Source: Methylocystis bryophila (lineage in GTDB: Bacteria; Pseudomonadota; Alphaproteobacteria; Rhizobiales; Beijerinckiaceae). From it: a stretch of 64,000 nt of DNA. Shown one piece after another: positions 35,622-43,606 of this stretch. Location: contig NZ_AP027149.1 of NCBI RefSeq assembly GCF_027925445.1, positions 3,980,501 to 4,044,500 on the forward strand, in the 5' to 3' direction. Below the pieces are notes generated by a model that was not told the DNA's origin, made no database searches, and worked only from the letters and a program-made list of their open reading frames with translations. Positions within the stretch are counted from its first letter, which is position 1, and the number at the start of each line of letters is the position of its first letter. Position numbers and translations under genes: made by a program.

Positions 35622-37601
35622 CTATAATGTGCGCCAGACGGCGGAGGCGATGGAGACACGAGCGGGTAGCTGTCCATCGGCAAAATAAGCGTCGGCGATG
35701 GCCTGCTGTTCGGCAACCGTCTGCTCGTCCATTGCTTCGGGATTGAAGGCCAAGCTGCAATAATAGCGCTCGGCGACGGTCGCATCCAATCTCAGGTTTC
35801 GGGCGACAGCTGCGACGCCGTCATCGGCAGAGCATACAACTTCTTCCCTGCTCATATCGCGGATGGCGTCAAGAATCAGCTCGACGATGTTCGGATAGCT
35901 CGCTGCGAAGAGCCGGCGACAGACATAGAACTGCCGATTCTCGACATGTCCGACACCATCTACGAGCACACGCGCGCGGCGATCCTTTCGAGCGGCCCCA
36001 AGGAAGGGCTCCCAAATGACCCAGGCGTCAATAGCGCCGCAACTGAGATCAACTAAACTTGAAAGGTCCGGCGGCATGTAGACAGGCTGAATGTCCGACT
36101 TTGAAAGTCCGCCTCTCTGCAGCGCCTTCATAAGAAAGTGGTCGGCGTTTGACCATTTGTTAAACGCCACTCTCTTTCCGCGTAGATCCTCGACGCGTCG
36201 AATGCTTTCGTCAGCTACGACTATCGCGACATCGCCTGGAGCTGGGGATTCGTGTCCGACATAGTAGAACGGGGCGCCCATTCCCAATGCAAGGATCGTT
36301 GCGGCTTCGCCAGTCACTCCGAAATCGATTTCGCCAGAGCCGATAGCGTCCAGGATAGGCGGTCCGGAAGAGAAGGCGCGCCAGTCGACGCTATAGCCTG
36401 CCGATTGAAGCCGTTCATCGATCGTTCCGACTGCCTTCACGGCCGCCAAGGTCCCAAAGTGCTGGTACGCGAGGCGGACGACACTATGGCGTTTGCTCGG
36501 TGCGAGTTTCGGAAAGTGCGAAGCGCCTTTGCGGCGCGGCGTGATCAAGCCCATATGTGCGAGCTGCGTCCGCAGCTCGTTGCGAGAAAGACCCAGTGTT
36601 TCGGCTGCGCGAACCTGATTGCCGCTGTCTTTTTCAAGCGCGAGCGACACAAGACCACGCGTGACGCGCTCATAAAGATCGCCGTGCGAGTTCGCGAGAG
36701 CCTCCTCGAATAAGCGCCTCAGATTCGTGTCGAAGTCGGCGGAGACCGGAGCCGTTTCGGGCTCGGTTTGCACGATGGAGACATGATCGATGCAAACGTC
36801 CTGAGCAAGGAGGATCGCGTTGTGGATGACATTCTCAAGCTCACGGATATTGCCCGGCCAACTGTGATTGAGGAGCTTATTCAAAGCCGCGGGCGCGAGG
36901 AAGCAATCCTTCAGTTCGAATTTGCCTCCATAGAGACTAAGAAAATAGTCGGCTAGGGGCGATATGTCGCCCTTCCTCGCGCGCAGAGGAGCAAGTTCGA
37001 TTTTCATCACGTTAAGCCGGTAGAGAAGGTCCCGTCGAAATTTTTTGGCCTCTACCGCTTGTTCAAGATTGACGTTGGTCGCTGCAATCAACCGAATGTC
37101 GATCGGCCGAGACTGCCTCGACCCGACGCGTACGACTTCTCGCTCCTGCAGCACGCGCAGAAGCTTCACTTGCATGAGCGGCGGAAGGTCTCCGATCTCG
37201 TCGAGGAGAAGCGTGCCGCCGTTCGCGGCTTCAAACCACCCCACCTCGCCTTTCGTGGCTCCGGTGAAAGATCCTTTTTCATGCCCAAACAGTTCCGCCT
37301 CCACCAAGGTTTCGGCGAAGGCGCCGCAATTGACAGCCAGGAACGGGCCGTCTTTGCGCGGACTGTTTTTGTGAATGTAACGGGCGACAAGCTCCTTGCC
37401 CGTTCCCGTCTCTCCGATGATGAGCACGGTTGCGTCGCTTGGCGCGACGCGGTCGAGGTTTCGTTTTAGGCTCCGAGAGACGGGATCCTCGAAGACCATC
37501 GCCGTGGCGCGGCTTGTGGCTCCACGAGAAACTCCGGTGAACGTGGCGCCGCCCTCCTGCATTTGCCTCGGCACGAGAACGGAGTGGGTGCGATCGGACA
37601 T
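35622..37601 (-). CDS. Sigma-54 activator with C-terminal SsuA-like sulfonate-binding domain
   Basis: About 659 residues from the ATG at 37601 (37610 possible; the farther TTG is unlikely). A 45-residue lead is followed by the sigma-54 AAA+ domain: Walker A GETGTGKE (63-70), loop 1 GSFTGA (110-115, usually GAFTGA), Walker B GGTLLLDEIGD (128-138), and RDLLYRLNV. A Fis-type helix-turn-helix sits at about 328-351 (QVRAAETLGLSRNELRTQL). The last 285 residues are an SsuA/NMT1-type periplasmic-binding fold: DFGVTGEAATILALGMGAPFYYVGHES, VEDLRGKRVAFNKWSNADHFLMKAL, VYMPPDLSSLV and DAWVIWEPFLGAA. It has no signal peptide, so this domain is cytoplasmic and probably senses a sulfonate or sulfate-related ligand. 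It likely activates the five sigma-54 promoters around it. I know of no named regulator with this order of domains. Confidence 0.9.
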   Translation of the reverse strand: MSDRTHSVLVPRQMQEGGATFTGVSRGATSRATAMVFEDPVSRSLKRNLDRVAPSDATVLIIGETGTGKELVARYIHKNSPRKDGPFLAVNCGAFAETLVEAELFGHEKGSFTGATKGEVGWFEAANGGTLLLDEIGDLPPLMQVKLLRVLQEREVVRVGSRQSRPIDIRLIAATNVNLEQAVEAKKFRRDLLYRLNVMKIELAPLRARKGDISPLADYFLSLYGGKFELKDCFLAPAALNKLLNHSWPGNIRELENVIHNAILLAQDVCIDHVSIVQTEPETAPVSADFDTNLRRLFEEALANSHGDLYERVTRGLVSLALEKDSGNQVRAAETLGLSRNELRTQLAHMGLITPRRKGASHFPKLAPSKRHSVVRLAYQHFGTLAAVKAVGTIDERLQSAGYSVDWRAFSSGPPILDAIGSGEIDFGVTGEAATILALGMGAPFYYVGHESPAPGDVAIVVADESIRRVEDLRGKRVAFNKWSNADHFLMKALQRGGLSKSDIQPVYMPPDLSSLVDLSCGAIDAWVIWEPFLGAARKDRRARVLVDGVGHVENRQFYVCRRLFAASYPNIVELILDAIRDMSREEVVCSADDGVAAVARNLRLDATVAERYYCSLAFNPEAMDEQTVAEQQAIADAYFADGQLPARVSIASAVWRTL

Positions 37602-37943
37602 GATCCACATATAGTTGAGTTGGTCTATAGACTTAATACTTATAGATCTGGCTTGCAAGTCATTTCTGACCCGTCGCGAGTCGGCCAAACCGGCGAGATC
37701 GAGGATGGGTGCTGACCGACTGTCGATGCAACGAGATCGCGTGACTTAAGGTTCACGAGGTCAATCGCGCGAGCAGTCTTTTCGAGTTTGAGGACACCCT
37801 TACGGACCCGCAACCGCGCCTCTGCCGCAGGAACTCTGAAGGAGCGAAGGGAGGGTTATTTGTTCCCGGCAGAGTGGGAAGACGGCCGCTATCAGAGTAC
37901 CCGAAACGTTTCGGCGGAGTCGCGCCGCAACCAAATTTGGAAG

Positions 37944-37993
37944 GTGCTGTATTTGGCGCAGGCGACGATCGTGAGCTGTTGAATATGCAACAG
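37944..37993. promoter_or_regulatory. Activator dyad pair upstream of the sfnB unit
   Basis: CTGTTG-AATATG-CAACAG (37976-37993) is a perfect copy of the regulon dyad. GTGCTG-N6-GCGCAG (37944-37961) is a weak second copy centred 32 bases away. Centres are 50 and 82 bases upstream of the -24 GG. Confidence 0.68.
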
Positions 37994-38032
37994 TGAAAGC
38001 AAAACATCCCTGAATTTCCGCCGCGACGCGAT

Positions 38033-38048
38033 TGGCCTGCCTCTTGCG
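38033..38048 (+). promoter_or_regulatory. Sigma-54 promoter of the sfnB unit
   Basis: TGGCCT-GCCTC-TTGCG. GG and GC are 10 bases apart. It has the same TGGCCT...TTGCG form as the msuD promoter, consistent with duplication of a promoter together with an msuD copy. Confidence 0.75.
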
Positions 38049-38109
38049 GACCTCATCGTGAAGCGAAGCTGCCGCAGGCCTCGGCGAGCCCAGGACAGGG
38101 ATCGGGATC

Positions 38110-38380
38110 ATGGAGATATTGTGGTGTGTTCCGACGCATGGCGATTCGCGCTACCTCGGCGCGCGGAGGGCGAGCGACCATTACCTCCGGCAGATCGCCG
38201 TCGCCGCAGACAGCCTCGGCTATTACGGCGTACTCCTTTTCGCAGGACGTTCGCGCAAAGATCCGTGGATCGTCGCGGCGAGCTTCTTCGACCTGGCCTG
38301 AAGCAGGCAGCGCTTGCGGCGCGCATGACATCCTTCGCCGCCCTCCCCATCACCCAGACGTCTAACTCACTGCAAGGAGC
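38110..38380 (+). pseudogene. Truncated msuD/ssuD paralogue (first copy)
   Basis: The frame reads MEILWCVPTHGDSRYLGARR, then DHYLRQIAVAADSLGYYGVLLFAGRS and DPWIVAASFFDLA before a stop at 38299-38301. A shifted frame continues PGLKQAALAARMTSFAA, which matches the next segment of the intact enzyme at 30193-31359. About 13 residues are missing at the junction and everything beyond residue 100 is gone. It directly follows a sigma-54 promoter, so it probably was an msuD gene of its own. Confidence 0.8.
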
Positions 38381-38386
38381 ATCGTG

Positions 38387-39628
38387 ATGAACGCAATCAC
38401 AAAGCCTAGCCTTCGGGAGGGCGTGCCGCCGATCGCACGACCCGCCGAGCCCGCGCACATTATCCGCGACGATGAAGAAGCGATCGATACCGCGCGAGCG
38501 CTCGCCGCCCATTTCGCCGAGGGCGCGGCGAAGCGGGACCGCGAACGCATTTGGCCCATCGCCGAGCTCGACGCTTTCTCGCAAAGCGGGCTGTGGTCGC
38601 TCAACGTGCCGCGCGCATTTGGCGGGCCGGAGCTTTCCTATCGCGCCATCGTGAAGGTGATCGACATCATCTCCACCGCAGATCCGTCCCTGGGGCAGAT
38701 TCCGCAAAATCATATTGGCGTGGTCGCCGCCATCCGGACAGTCGGCGAGCCGGAGCAGCAAAAGCTCCTGTTCGAGAAAGTGCTGGCAGGCGCGCGGTTC
38801 GGCAATGCCTTCTCCGAATTCGGATCGAAGCGCGCCGCCGACTTCGAGACCAGCTTTACGGAAGACGGCGACGACGTCATCGTCTCAGGACAAAAATTCT
38901 ATTCGACGGGCGCGCTGCTCGCGCATTTCGTCCCTATCGTCGCGGTCGATGGCGAAAGCCGCGCCTGGTATGCGATCGCGGATCGCGGCGCGCCGGGCTT
39001 GACGGTGATCGACGACTGGTCCGCCTTTGGTCAACGCACGACGCTCAGCGGCACCGTGATCCTCGACAAGGTCCGTGTGCCCAAGACCCATGTGATCGCC
39101 GGCTGGAAAGGCTATGCCGAACCGACCGCTGACGGCCCGATCTTTCAGATCATCCAAGTCGCTGTCGACACGGGCATCGCCTCCGCTGCGATCGACGATA
39201 CGATCCAATTCTTGCGCACCAAGTCGCGTCCATGGGTGGACAGCGGACTCAACCATGCCTGGCAGGACCCCTATGTCATCCAGGCGATTGGCGGGTTGAA
39301 ACTGCGCCTCAACGCCGCCCGCGCCCTGCTCGACCGCGCCGCAATCGCAGTGGATGAAGCAGTCGCCAATCCCGGCGCGGAGACGGTGGCCAACGCACAG
39401 ATTTCCACCGCCGAAGCCAAGGTGCTGAGCACCGAGCTCGCCATCGATGCGACAAACAAACTGTTCGAGCTGGCCGGCACACGCTCCACCCTCGCCGAAC
39501 ATGCTCTCGACCGCCACTGGCGCAACGCGCGCACACACACGCTGCACGACCCGGTTCGCTGGAAATATGCAATCCTCGGCAACTATTATCTGAACGGCGA
39601 GAAGCCGCCGCTTCACGCTTGGAGCTAA
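38387..39628 (+). CDS. sfnB: SfnB family sulfur-acquisition oxidoreductase
   Basis: A 413-residue acyl-CoA-dehydrogenase-fold flavoprotein of the SfnB family, linked to dimethyl sulfone and sulfonate use. Features: IISTADPSLGQIPQNHIGVV, GNAFSEFGSKRAADFETSF, SGQKFYSTGALLAHFVPIVA, VIDDWSAFGQRTTLSGTV and DRHWRNARTHTLHDPVRWKYAILGNYYLNG. The ATG at 38387 has GGAG seven bases upstream. It is transcribed from the sigma-54 promoter at 38033 through the broken msuD copy. It is related to the msuC-like protein at 29000-30181, but distinct from it. The exact substrate is not established for the family. Confidence 0.88.
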   Translation: MNAITKPSLREGVPPIARPAEPAHIIRDDEEAIDTARALAAHFAEGAAKRDRERIWPIAELDAFSQSGLWSLNVPRAFGGPELSYRAIVKVIDIISTADPSLGQIPQNHIGVVAAIRTVGEPEQQKLLFEKVLAGARFGNAFSEFGSKRAADFETSFTEDGDDVIVSGQKFYSTGALLAHFVPIVAVDGESRAWYAIADRGAPGLTVIDDWSAFGQRTTLSGTVILDKVRVPKTHVIAGWKGYAEPTADGPIFQIIQVAVDTGIASAAIDDTIQFLRTKSRPWVDSGLNHAWQDPYVIQAIGGLKLRLNAARALLDRAAIAVDEAVANPGAETVANAQISTAEAKVLSTELAIDATNKLFELAGTRSTLAEHALDRHWRNARTHTLHDPVRWKYAILGNYYLNGEKPPLHAWS

Positions 39629-39631
39629 GCC

Positions 39632-39754
39632 ATGGCTATTTCCATTCCCGACAGGGTCAACGTCCTCTGGTTCCTGCCGACCCATGACGACAGCCGCTGT
39701 CTCGGCGCGCAGGGGCGCGGACGCACTGTCCTCGCTGGTGATCTGAAAACTTAG
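39632..39754 (+). pseudogene. Truncated ssuD-like gene (second copy)
   Basis: A 40-residue frame whose first 28 residues (MAISIPDRVNVLWFLPTHDDSRC, LGAQ) are the N-terminus of SsuD-type monooxygenases, then it runs into unrelated sequence and stops. It begins three bases after the sfnB stop, as an operon partner would. The rest of the gene was deleted, probably by the event that joined it to the LysR remnant. Confidence 0.72.
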
Positions 39755-39779
39755 CCCTCCGCTTCCGTCGCCAGCCTGA

Positions 39780-40443
39780 TGGCGCCCCGTTTCGCTTGGT
39801 TACGCTTGAGCGAGGCACGCTGACAATCCACGCGAGTCAAACGATCGCAAGCTATGGGCTGCCTCGCCATCTCGTCGCGTTCCACCGGGCTCACCGGAAA
39901 ATCGCGATCTCCGTCGTGGCCGGAAATACGGCGCGAGTCGCCGAGGCGGTCGAGACGGGCGCCGCGGATTTGGGTTTCGTCTAAGGCGCAGTCGAGAGCC
40001 ACGATCTCGAAACCTGGGCGGTAGCGCGTGATCAGCTCGTGCTCGTGGTGAGTCCGGACCACGTCTGGGCGAACCGGACAGGCCTGAGGCCAGCCGACAT
40101 CATGGCGGGCGATTGGATTTTGCGCGAGCCCGGCTCGGGAACGAGGTCGGTATTCGAGAACGAATTGACGCGTCTCGGCCTGGCGCCTCAGCAACTTAAA
40201 GTTGTTTTGGAGCTGCCCTCGAAGGAAGCGGTGCGCGCCGCCGTCGAGGCGGGGGGCGAGGCGACGGCGATCTCAGCCTCAGTGGCGGCGCCGAGCCTCG
40301 AGGCAGAGTTGTTGTGCCCCGTTTCGTTTCGCCTGCCGGAGCGCGAATTCCACGTGCTGCAGCACAAACAGCGATATAGCAGCCGGATCGGCGAAGCTTT
40401 TTTGGCGAGCATCAAGGGGATTGATGCTCGTGAACCCTTGTGA
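39780..40443 (+). pseudogene. LysR-family regulator remnant, ligand-binding domain only
   Basis: One frame reads LERGTLTIHASQTIASYGLPRHLVAF, then AEAVETGAADLGFV. It meets a TAA at 39982-39984 and continues GAVESHDLETWAVARDQLVLVVSPDHVWANR to the end at 40443. This is the substrate-binding domain of a CysL/CysB-like LysR regulator with a nonsense mutation (the usual LGFVEG has its Glu codon changed to TAA). The DNA-binding N-terminus is missing. It was probably a regulator of sulfur genes before decay. Confidence 0.75.
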
Positions 40444-40690
40444 CTTCATAAATTTTGTTTGCCGCTACCCAATCGGCGAGGAGCAGACGCGTGATCCCTC
40501 GCGTCCCTCTGCGTCCACGCGCGACTCCCGAGCTCGCATCACGATCACTGAAACAGCCTGAGCGGAGCGGAGTCCTTGGACCAGATTGATCGCGCAGGCC
40601 GACGCCGCCTGTGACCCCCGAGGCGTCCCCGCGTTGCACACAGCGGCAGGCCATACTCCGATTGCGCTTGACAAGCGAGCCGCGTCAAAC

Positions 40691-40719
40691 TTATTTAATT
40701 AGCATCTCCTAATATAAGA
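40691..40719. promoter_or_regulatory. AT-rich dyad before the MBL-fold gene
   Basis: CTTATTTAATTAG and CTAATATAAG form an imperfect inverted repeat about 20 bases before the ATG. Operators of BigR/SqrR-type ArsR regulators upstream of persulfide dioxygenase-type genes look like this. No such regulator lies adjacent here. Confidence 0.5.
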
Positions 40720-40736
40720 CTCAGAGTTGAGGGCGC

Positions 40737-41666
40737 ATGAGCGTGATCGACCAAAATCTAAATCATGCTTCTCTTCAGGTGAGGGAAGCCCGAGAGAATC
40801 CTTCGCGCTTGGAGGTCCAGACCTTCTTCGACGAAGCGACATTCACGGCGAGTCATGTCGCTTACGATGCGGAGACCCGGGTTGGCGCGATCATCGACAG
40901 CGTGCTGGACTTCGATGCCGCCTCGGCGCGCACCTCGACGCGCTCGGCTGACAGCATCATGGCGTTTGTGCTCGAAAAAAACCTCAAGATCGATTGGCTG
41001 CTTGAGACCCATGCCCACGCCGACCATCTCTCGGCGGCACCCTACCTGCAAGAAAAGCTTGGCGGAAGGCTCGCGATCGGCCGCGAGATCGTCGTGGTGC
41101 AGAACGTCTTCGGCAAGATATTCAACTTTGGAACGGAGTTCGCGCGCGATGGCTCCCAATTCGACGCGCTCTTTGCGGACGGCGACAATTTTTCCGTCGG
41201 GGGTTTTCCAGCCACCGTCCTGCATGTTCCAGGTCACACTCCGGCCGATGTCGCCTATGTGATTGGAGACGCGGCGTTTATCGGCGACACATTGTTCATG
41301 CCTGACTATGGGACAGCCCGCGCGGATTTCCCTGGTGGCGACGCACGGCAGCTTTATCATTCGATTCGCCGAATCCTTTCACTTCCGGACGAGACGCGAG
41401 TCTTCCTTTGCCACGACTACCTTGGTCCCGATCGCCGCGCCTTCGCCTGGGAGACATCGATCGTTGACGAGAGAAAACAAAATGTCCATCTGCATGACGG
41501 AGTCGGCGAAGAAGAGTTCGTGGCCATGCGGACTGCGCGCGACAAGACCCTCAAGGCGCCCGCCTTGATCATTCCCTCCGTGCAGGTGAATATGCGAGGC
41601 GGACGCCTACCTCCGCCAGAAGCTAATGGTCGCCGCTATCTGAAATATCCCTTGGACACGCTATGA
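40737..41666 (+). CDS. MBL-fold hydrolase, persulfide dioxygenase (ETHE1/Blh)-like
   Basis: A 309-residue metallo-beta-lactamase-fold protein. The metal motif is LETHAHADHLSAAPYL, followed by VLHVPGHTPADVAYVIGDAAFIGDTLFMPDYGTARADFPGG and FLCHDYLG. Conserved FxDxxTxTxSHVAYDxET at the N-terminus is typical of the Blh/ETHE1-like branch, which oxidises persulfides to sulfite. It acts in the cytoplasm. An AT-rich dyad in front suggests sulfide- or persulfide-responsive repression. The biochemical role is inferred; a DsrE-family gene lies downstream on the other strand. Confidence 0.85.
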   Translation: MSVIDQNLNHASLQVREARENPSRLEVQTFFDEATFTASHVAYDAETRVGAIIDSVLDFDAASARTSTRSADSIMAFVLEKNLKIDWLLETHAHADHLSAAPYLQEKLGGRLAIGREIVVVQNVFGKIFNFGTEFARDGSQFDALFADGDNFSVGGFPATVLHVPGHTPADVAYVIGDAAFIGDTLFMPDYGTARADFPGGDARQLYHSIRRILSLPDETRVFLCHDYLGPDRRAFAWETSIVDERKQNVHLHDGVGEEEFVAMRTARDKTLKAPALIIPSVQVNMRGGRLPPPEANGRRYLKYPLDTL

Positions 41667-42160
41667 TGATGCCCTGCGTGAAGCGGAATGCGAGTGCGTG
41701 ACCCCGTCGCTCGGGCGCATATGGGGATTATTTACGAGCAATGCATGCCGGCATATGCGTTTTCGAGGTCGCATGCGGCGGCGTCTCGCGGTTGACGGCT
41801 CGGCGGCCGAAGCTTCCCTCGCCTTCGCCGAGCGAACGCGCAAGGAAGGAAGTGGGATCGTCGCGGCGCGGGACGAGCAAGAATCTTCGCGGCAAACACG
41901 CCGCCAATCTGCGGTTCAAGAACCTCGTCTAATTCCAGACGCCGAAGGAAGCTGAAGCGACGACGCGCCCTACTCCGTTTTGCCGCTTCTGGACGTCCAG
42001 CGGGATGAGGCCCACGGGGCGGATGGGCCTTTGCAAGGCAATGCAGCGCAAAGCGTCGGTTTTTTCCGGAGCAGAAGGTCTTGCGCATTGGCGCGAGCAA
42101 AACCACTCGACCGGATCGGCAGAAAACCTCGCCGCAAGCTAAAAGCGTTGTGTATTGGGG
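41667..42160. other. Gene-poor region downstream of two converging genes
   Basis: About 490 bases between the ends of the MBL-fold and DsrE-family genes. Open frames here are Arg/Ser-rich and lack ribosome-binding sites. I see no gene, repeat or clear terminator. Confidence 0.4.
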
Positions 42161-42514
42161 CTAAAAGGCGATTACCTTTGAGTCGGACCGCTTTGACGCC
42201 GCATGGAAGTCGTTCATCCCGCCAAGCTTCACGCGCTGATCCAGCGATGAGGAGACAATTGCGCGAGCGTCCAGGCAAGGCCGGCAAGCCCACAGAGTCA
42301 CGTTTGGATGAGAGACGACTTCCTCGTATCGGTTCGGCGGCCCGACCGGGACGAGCTTGGCGGCGGCTCCCGCCACGGCCATGAGCACGGCGTCGTGGAA
42401 CAACATCAATGTGACCGTGTCGTTTTCCTGAATCGCGGAGGCTGCGAAGATAAAAGGCAACATCGCCCGCGTGGGGTCCGTAGGCCCCCATGTGCCGGAG
42501 ATCACAAAATGCAT
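42161..42514 (-). CDS. DsrE/DsrF-like family protein
   Basis: A 117-residue protein of the DsrE superfamily. It starts MHFVISGTWGPTDPTRAMLPFIFAASAIQ and has the VTLMLFHDAVLMAV strand-helix, LGGMNDFHAA and a Cys pair (WACRPCLDARAI). DsrE-type proteins bind or relay sulfur on a conserved Cys. Here the cysteines at the end of the second strand are candidates. AAGGAG lies six bases before the ATG. Its neighbourhood (MBL-fold protein, organosulfur genes) fits a role in sulfur handling; not proven. Confidence 0.8.
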   Translation of the reverse strand: MHFVISGTWGPTDPTRAMLPFIFAASAIQENDTVTLMLFHDAVLMAVAGAAAKLVPVGPPNRYEEVVSHPNVTLWACRPCLDARAIVSSSLDQRVKLGGMNDFHAASKRSDSKVIAF

Positions 42515-42757
42515 GCCTCACTCCTTATACGATGTCTGACTGAATGTGATGTCTGATTGATCCTGCTCGGGGCGCGCTTCCTGCGCGGCGAGAAAACTAA
42601 CGTCGCGCGCAGAATATAGAGTCGCGTCCGGCGCAGTCCAGACGCGCCCGCCTTCCTCCCACAGCGAGGCAAAATCAACGTGCTCAGTCGAGCTGTGTTC
42701 GGCGCACGCCTGCCTACGCTGCTAAACGAATTGACCGACGCGCTGGCGGCATGATAT

Positions 42758-42770
42758 CTATCAATGATAG
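42758..42770. promoter_or_regulatory. Palindrome over the VapB upstream region
   Basis: CTATCA-A-TGATAG is a perfect 13-base palindrome. It is a plausible VapBC autorepression site. It overlaps the first possible ATG at 42764, which favours a later start codon. Confidence 0.5.
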
Positions 42771-42793
42771 ACACCGTTCCGCCGAAACACAAG

Positions 42794-43081
42794 ATGACCG
42801 CCAGCGCCGGCAAGCCCGCCCAAGAGAAAGCGACCGCCAAGCTGTTCATGCACGGCCGCAGCCAGGCTGTGCGCCTGCCGAAGGAGTTCCGCTTCGAGGG
42901 GAAAGAGGTGCGCGTCAGCAAGGTAGGCGACAAGGTGATCTTGGAGCCTTTGAAAAAGGAGCCGTTCGACGTGGAAGCCTGGCGCGGGAGTCTCGACGCC
43001 TTGGGCGCGCGGGATTTCTTGCCCGACGGTCTGCCCGATGATCCGCCCCTCGAGCCCGACGATTCGATATCATTCGATTGA
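42794..43081 (+). CDS. vapB: VapB-type antitoxin (AbrB/MazE fold)
   Basis: A 95-residue antitoxin with the swapped-hairpin AbrB DNA-binding domain (LFMHGRSQAVRLPKEFRFEGKEVRVSKVGDKVILEPL) and an acidic tail (LPDDPPLEPDDSISFD) suited to occluding its toxin. It neutralises the downstream VapC and represses the operon. The frame is open from the ATG at 42764, but that codon lies in a palindromic operator, so I prefer 42794. Neither has a strong ribosome-binding site. The stop overlaps the vapC frame. Confidence 0.85.
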   Translation: MTASAGKPAQEKATAKLFMHGRSQAVRLPKEFRFEGKEVRVSKVGDKVILEPLKKEPFDVEAWRGSLDALGARDFLPDGLPDDPPLEPDDSISFD

Positions 43082-43089
43082 CGCGGACG

Positions 43090-43497
43090 ATGTTTTGTCT
43101 CGACACGAACATCGTCATCTTCGCCTTGAACAAGCGGAGGCCCTGGATCGCCACGAGGCTCGATAATGAGCTGAGGGCGGGAACGGCGCTCATCGTCCCC
43201 GCGATCGTGCTGTTCGAGCTCAACTACGGAATCGCCAAGAGCGACCGAGCCGATCAAGCGCGCGCCCTGCTCGATGGCTTCTTGTCCGCCGGGATAGGCC
43301 AGCCGGCCTTCGACGCGGAGGATGCGCGCGAGGCCGCGGACATAAGGGCGTTCCTCGAACGGCAAGGGACGCCGATCGGCCCCTTCGACTATCTCGTCGC
43401 GGCGCAGGCGCGGCGGCGCGGCGCGGCGCTGGTGACGCTCAACCGCCGCGAGTTCGAGCGCGTGCCCGGCCTGATGGTGACGGATTGGGCGGCATGA
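43090..43497 (+). CDS. vapC: VapC-type PIN-domain ribonuclease toxin
   Basis: A 135-residue PIN-domain RNase that, when free of VapB, cleaves RNA and blocks translation. It has the acidic metal-binding residues in FCLDTNI, LFELNYGI, and PIGPFDYLVAAQARRRGAALVTLNRREFERVPGL. A TTG at 43078, overlapping the vapB stop, would add four residues; the ATG at 43090 is more usual. It is in the typical antitoxin-toxin order. Confidence 0.9.
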   Translation: MFCLDTNIVIFALNKRRPWIATRLDNELRAGTALIVPAIVLFELNYGIAKSDRADQARALLDGFLSAGIGQPAFDAEDAREAADIRAFLERQGTPIGPFDYLVAAQARRRGAALVTLNRREFERVPGLMVTDWAA

Positions 43498-43606
43498 CGC
43501 TCCTGGAACCCACGTCGAAGGCTGAGGACGCGGGCGCGGCGCGTGGCGATCAGGTTTCCTCTGTGCACGCCGGTCGCCGGGCGCCGGATGACCTGCATAA
43601 TTTATC

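Larger units (their letters stand above)
37602..38109. other. Regulatory region between the sigma-54 activator and the sfnB unit
   Basis: About 500 bases without a credible gene. The right-hand half holds the activator dyads and a sigma-54 promoter (separate entries). The left part should contain the promoter of the activator gene. Confidence 0.5.
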
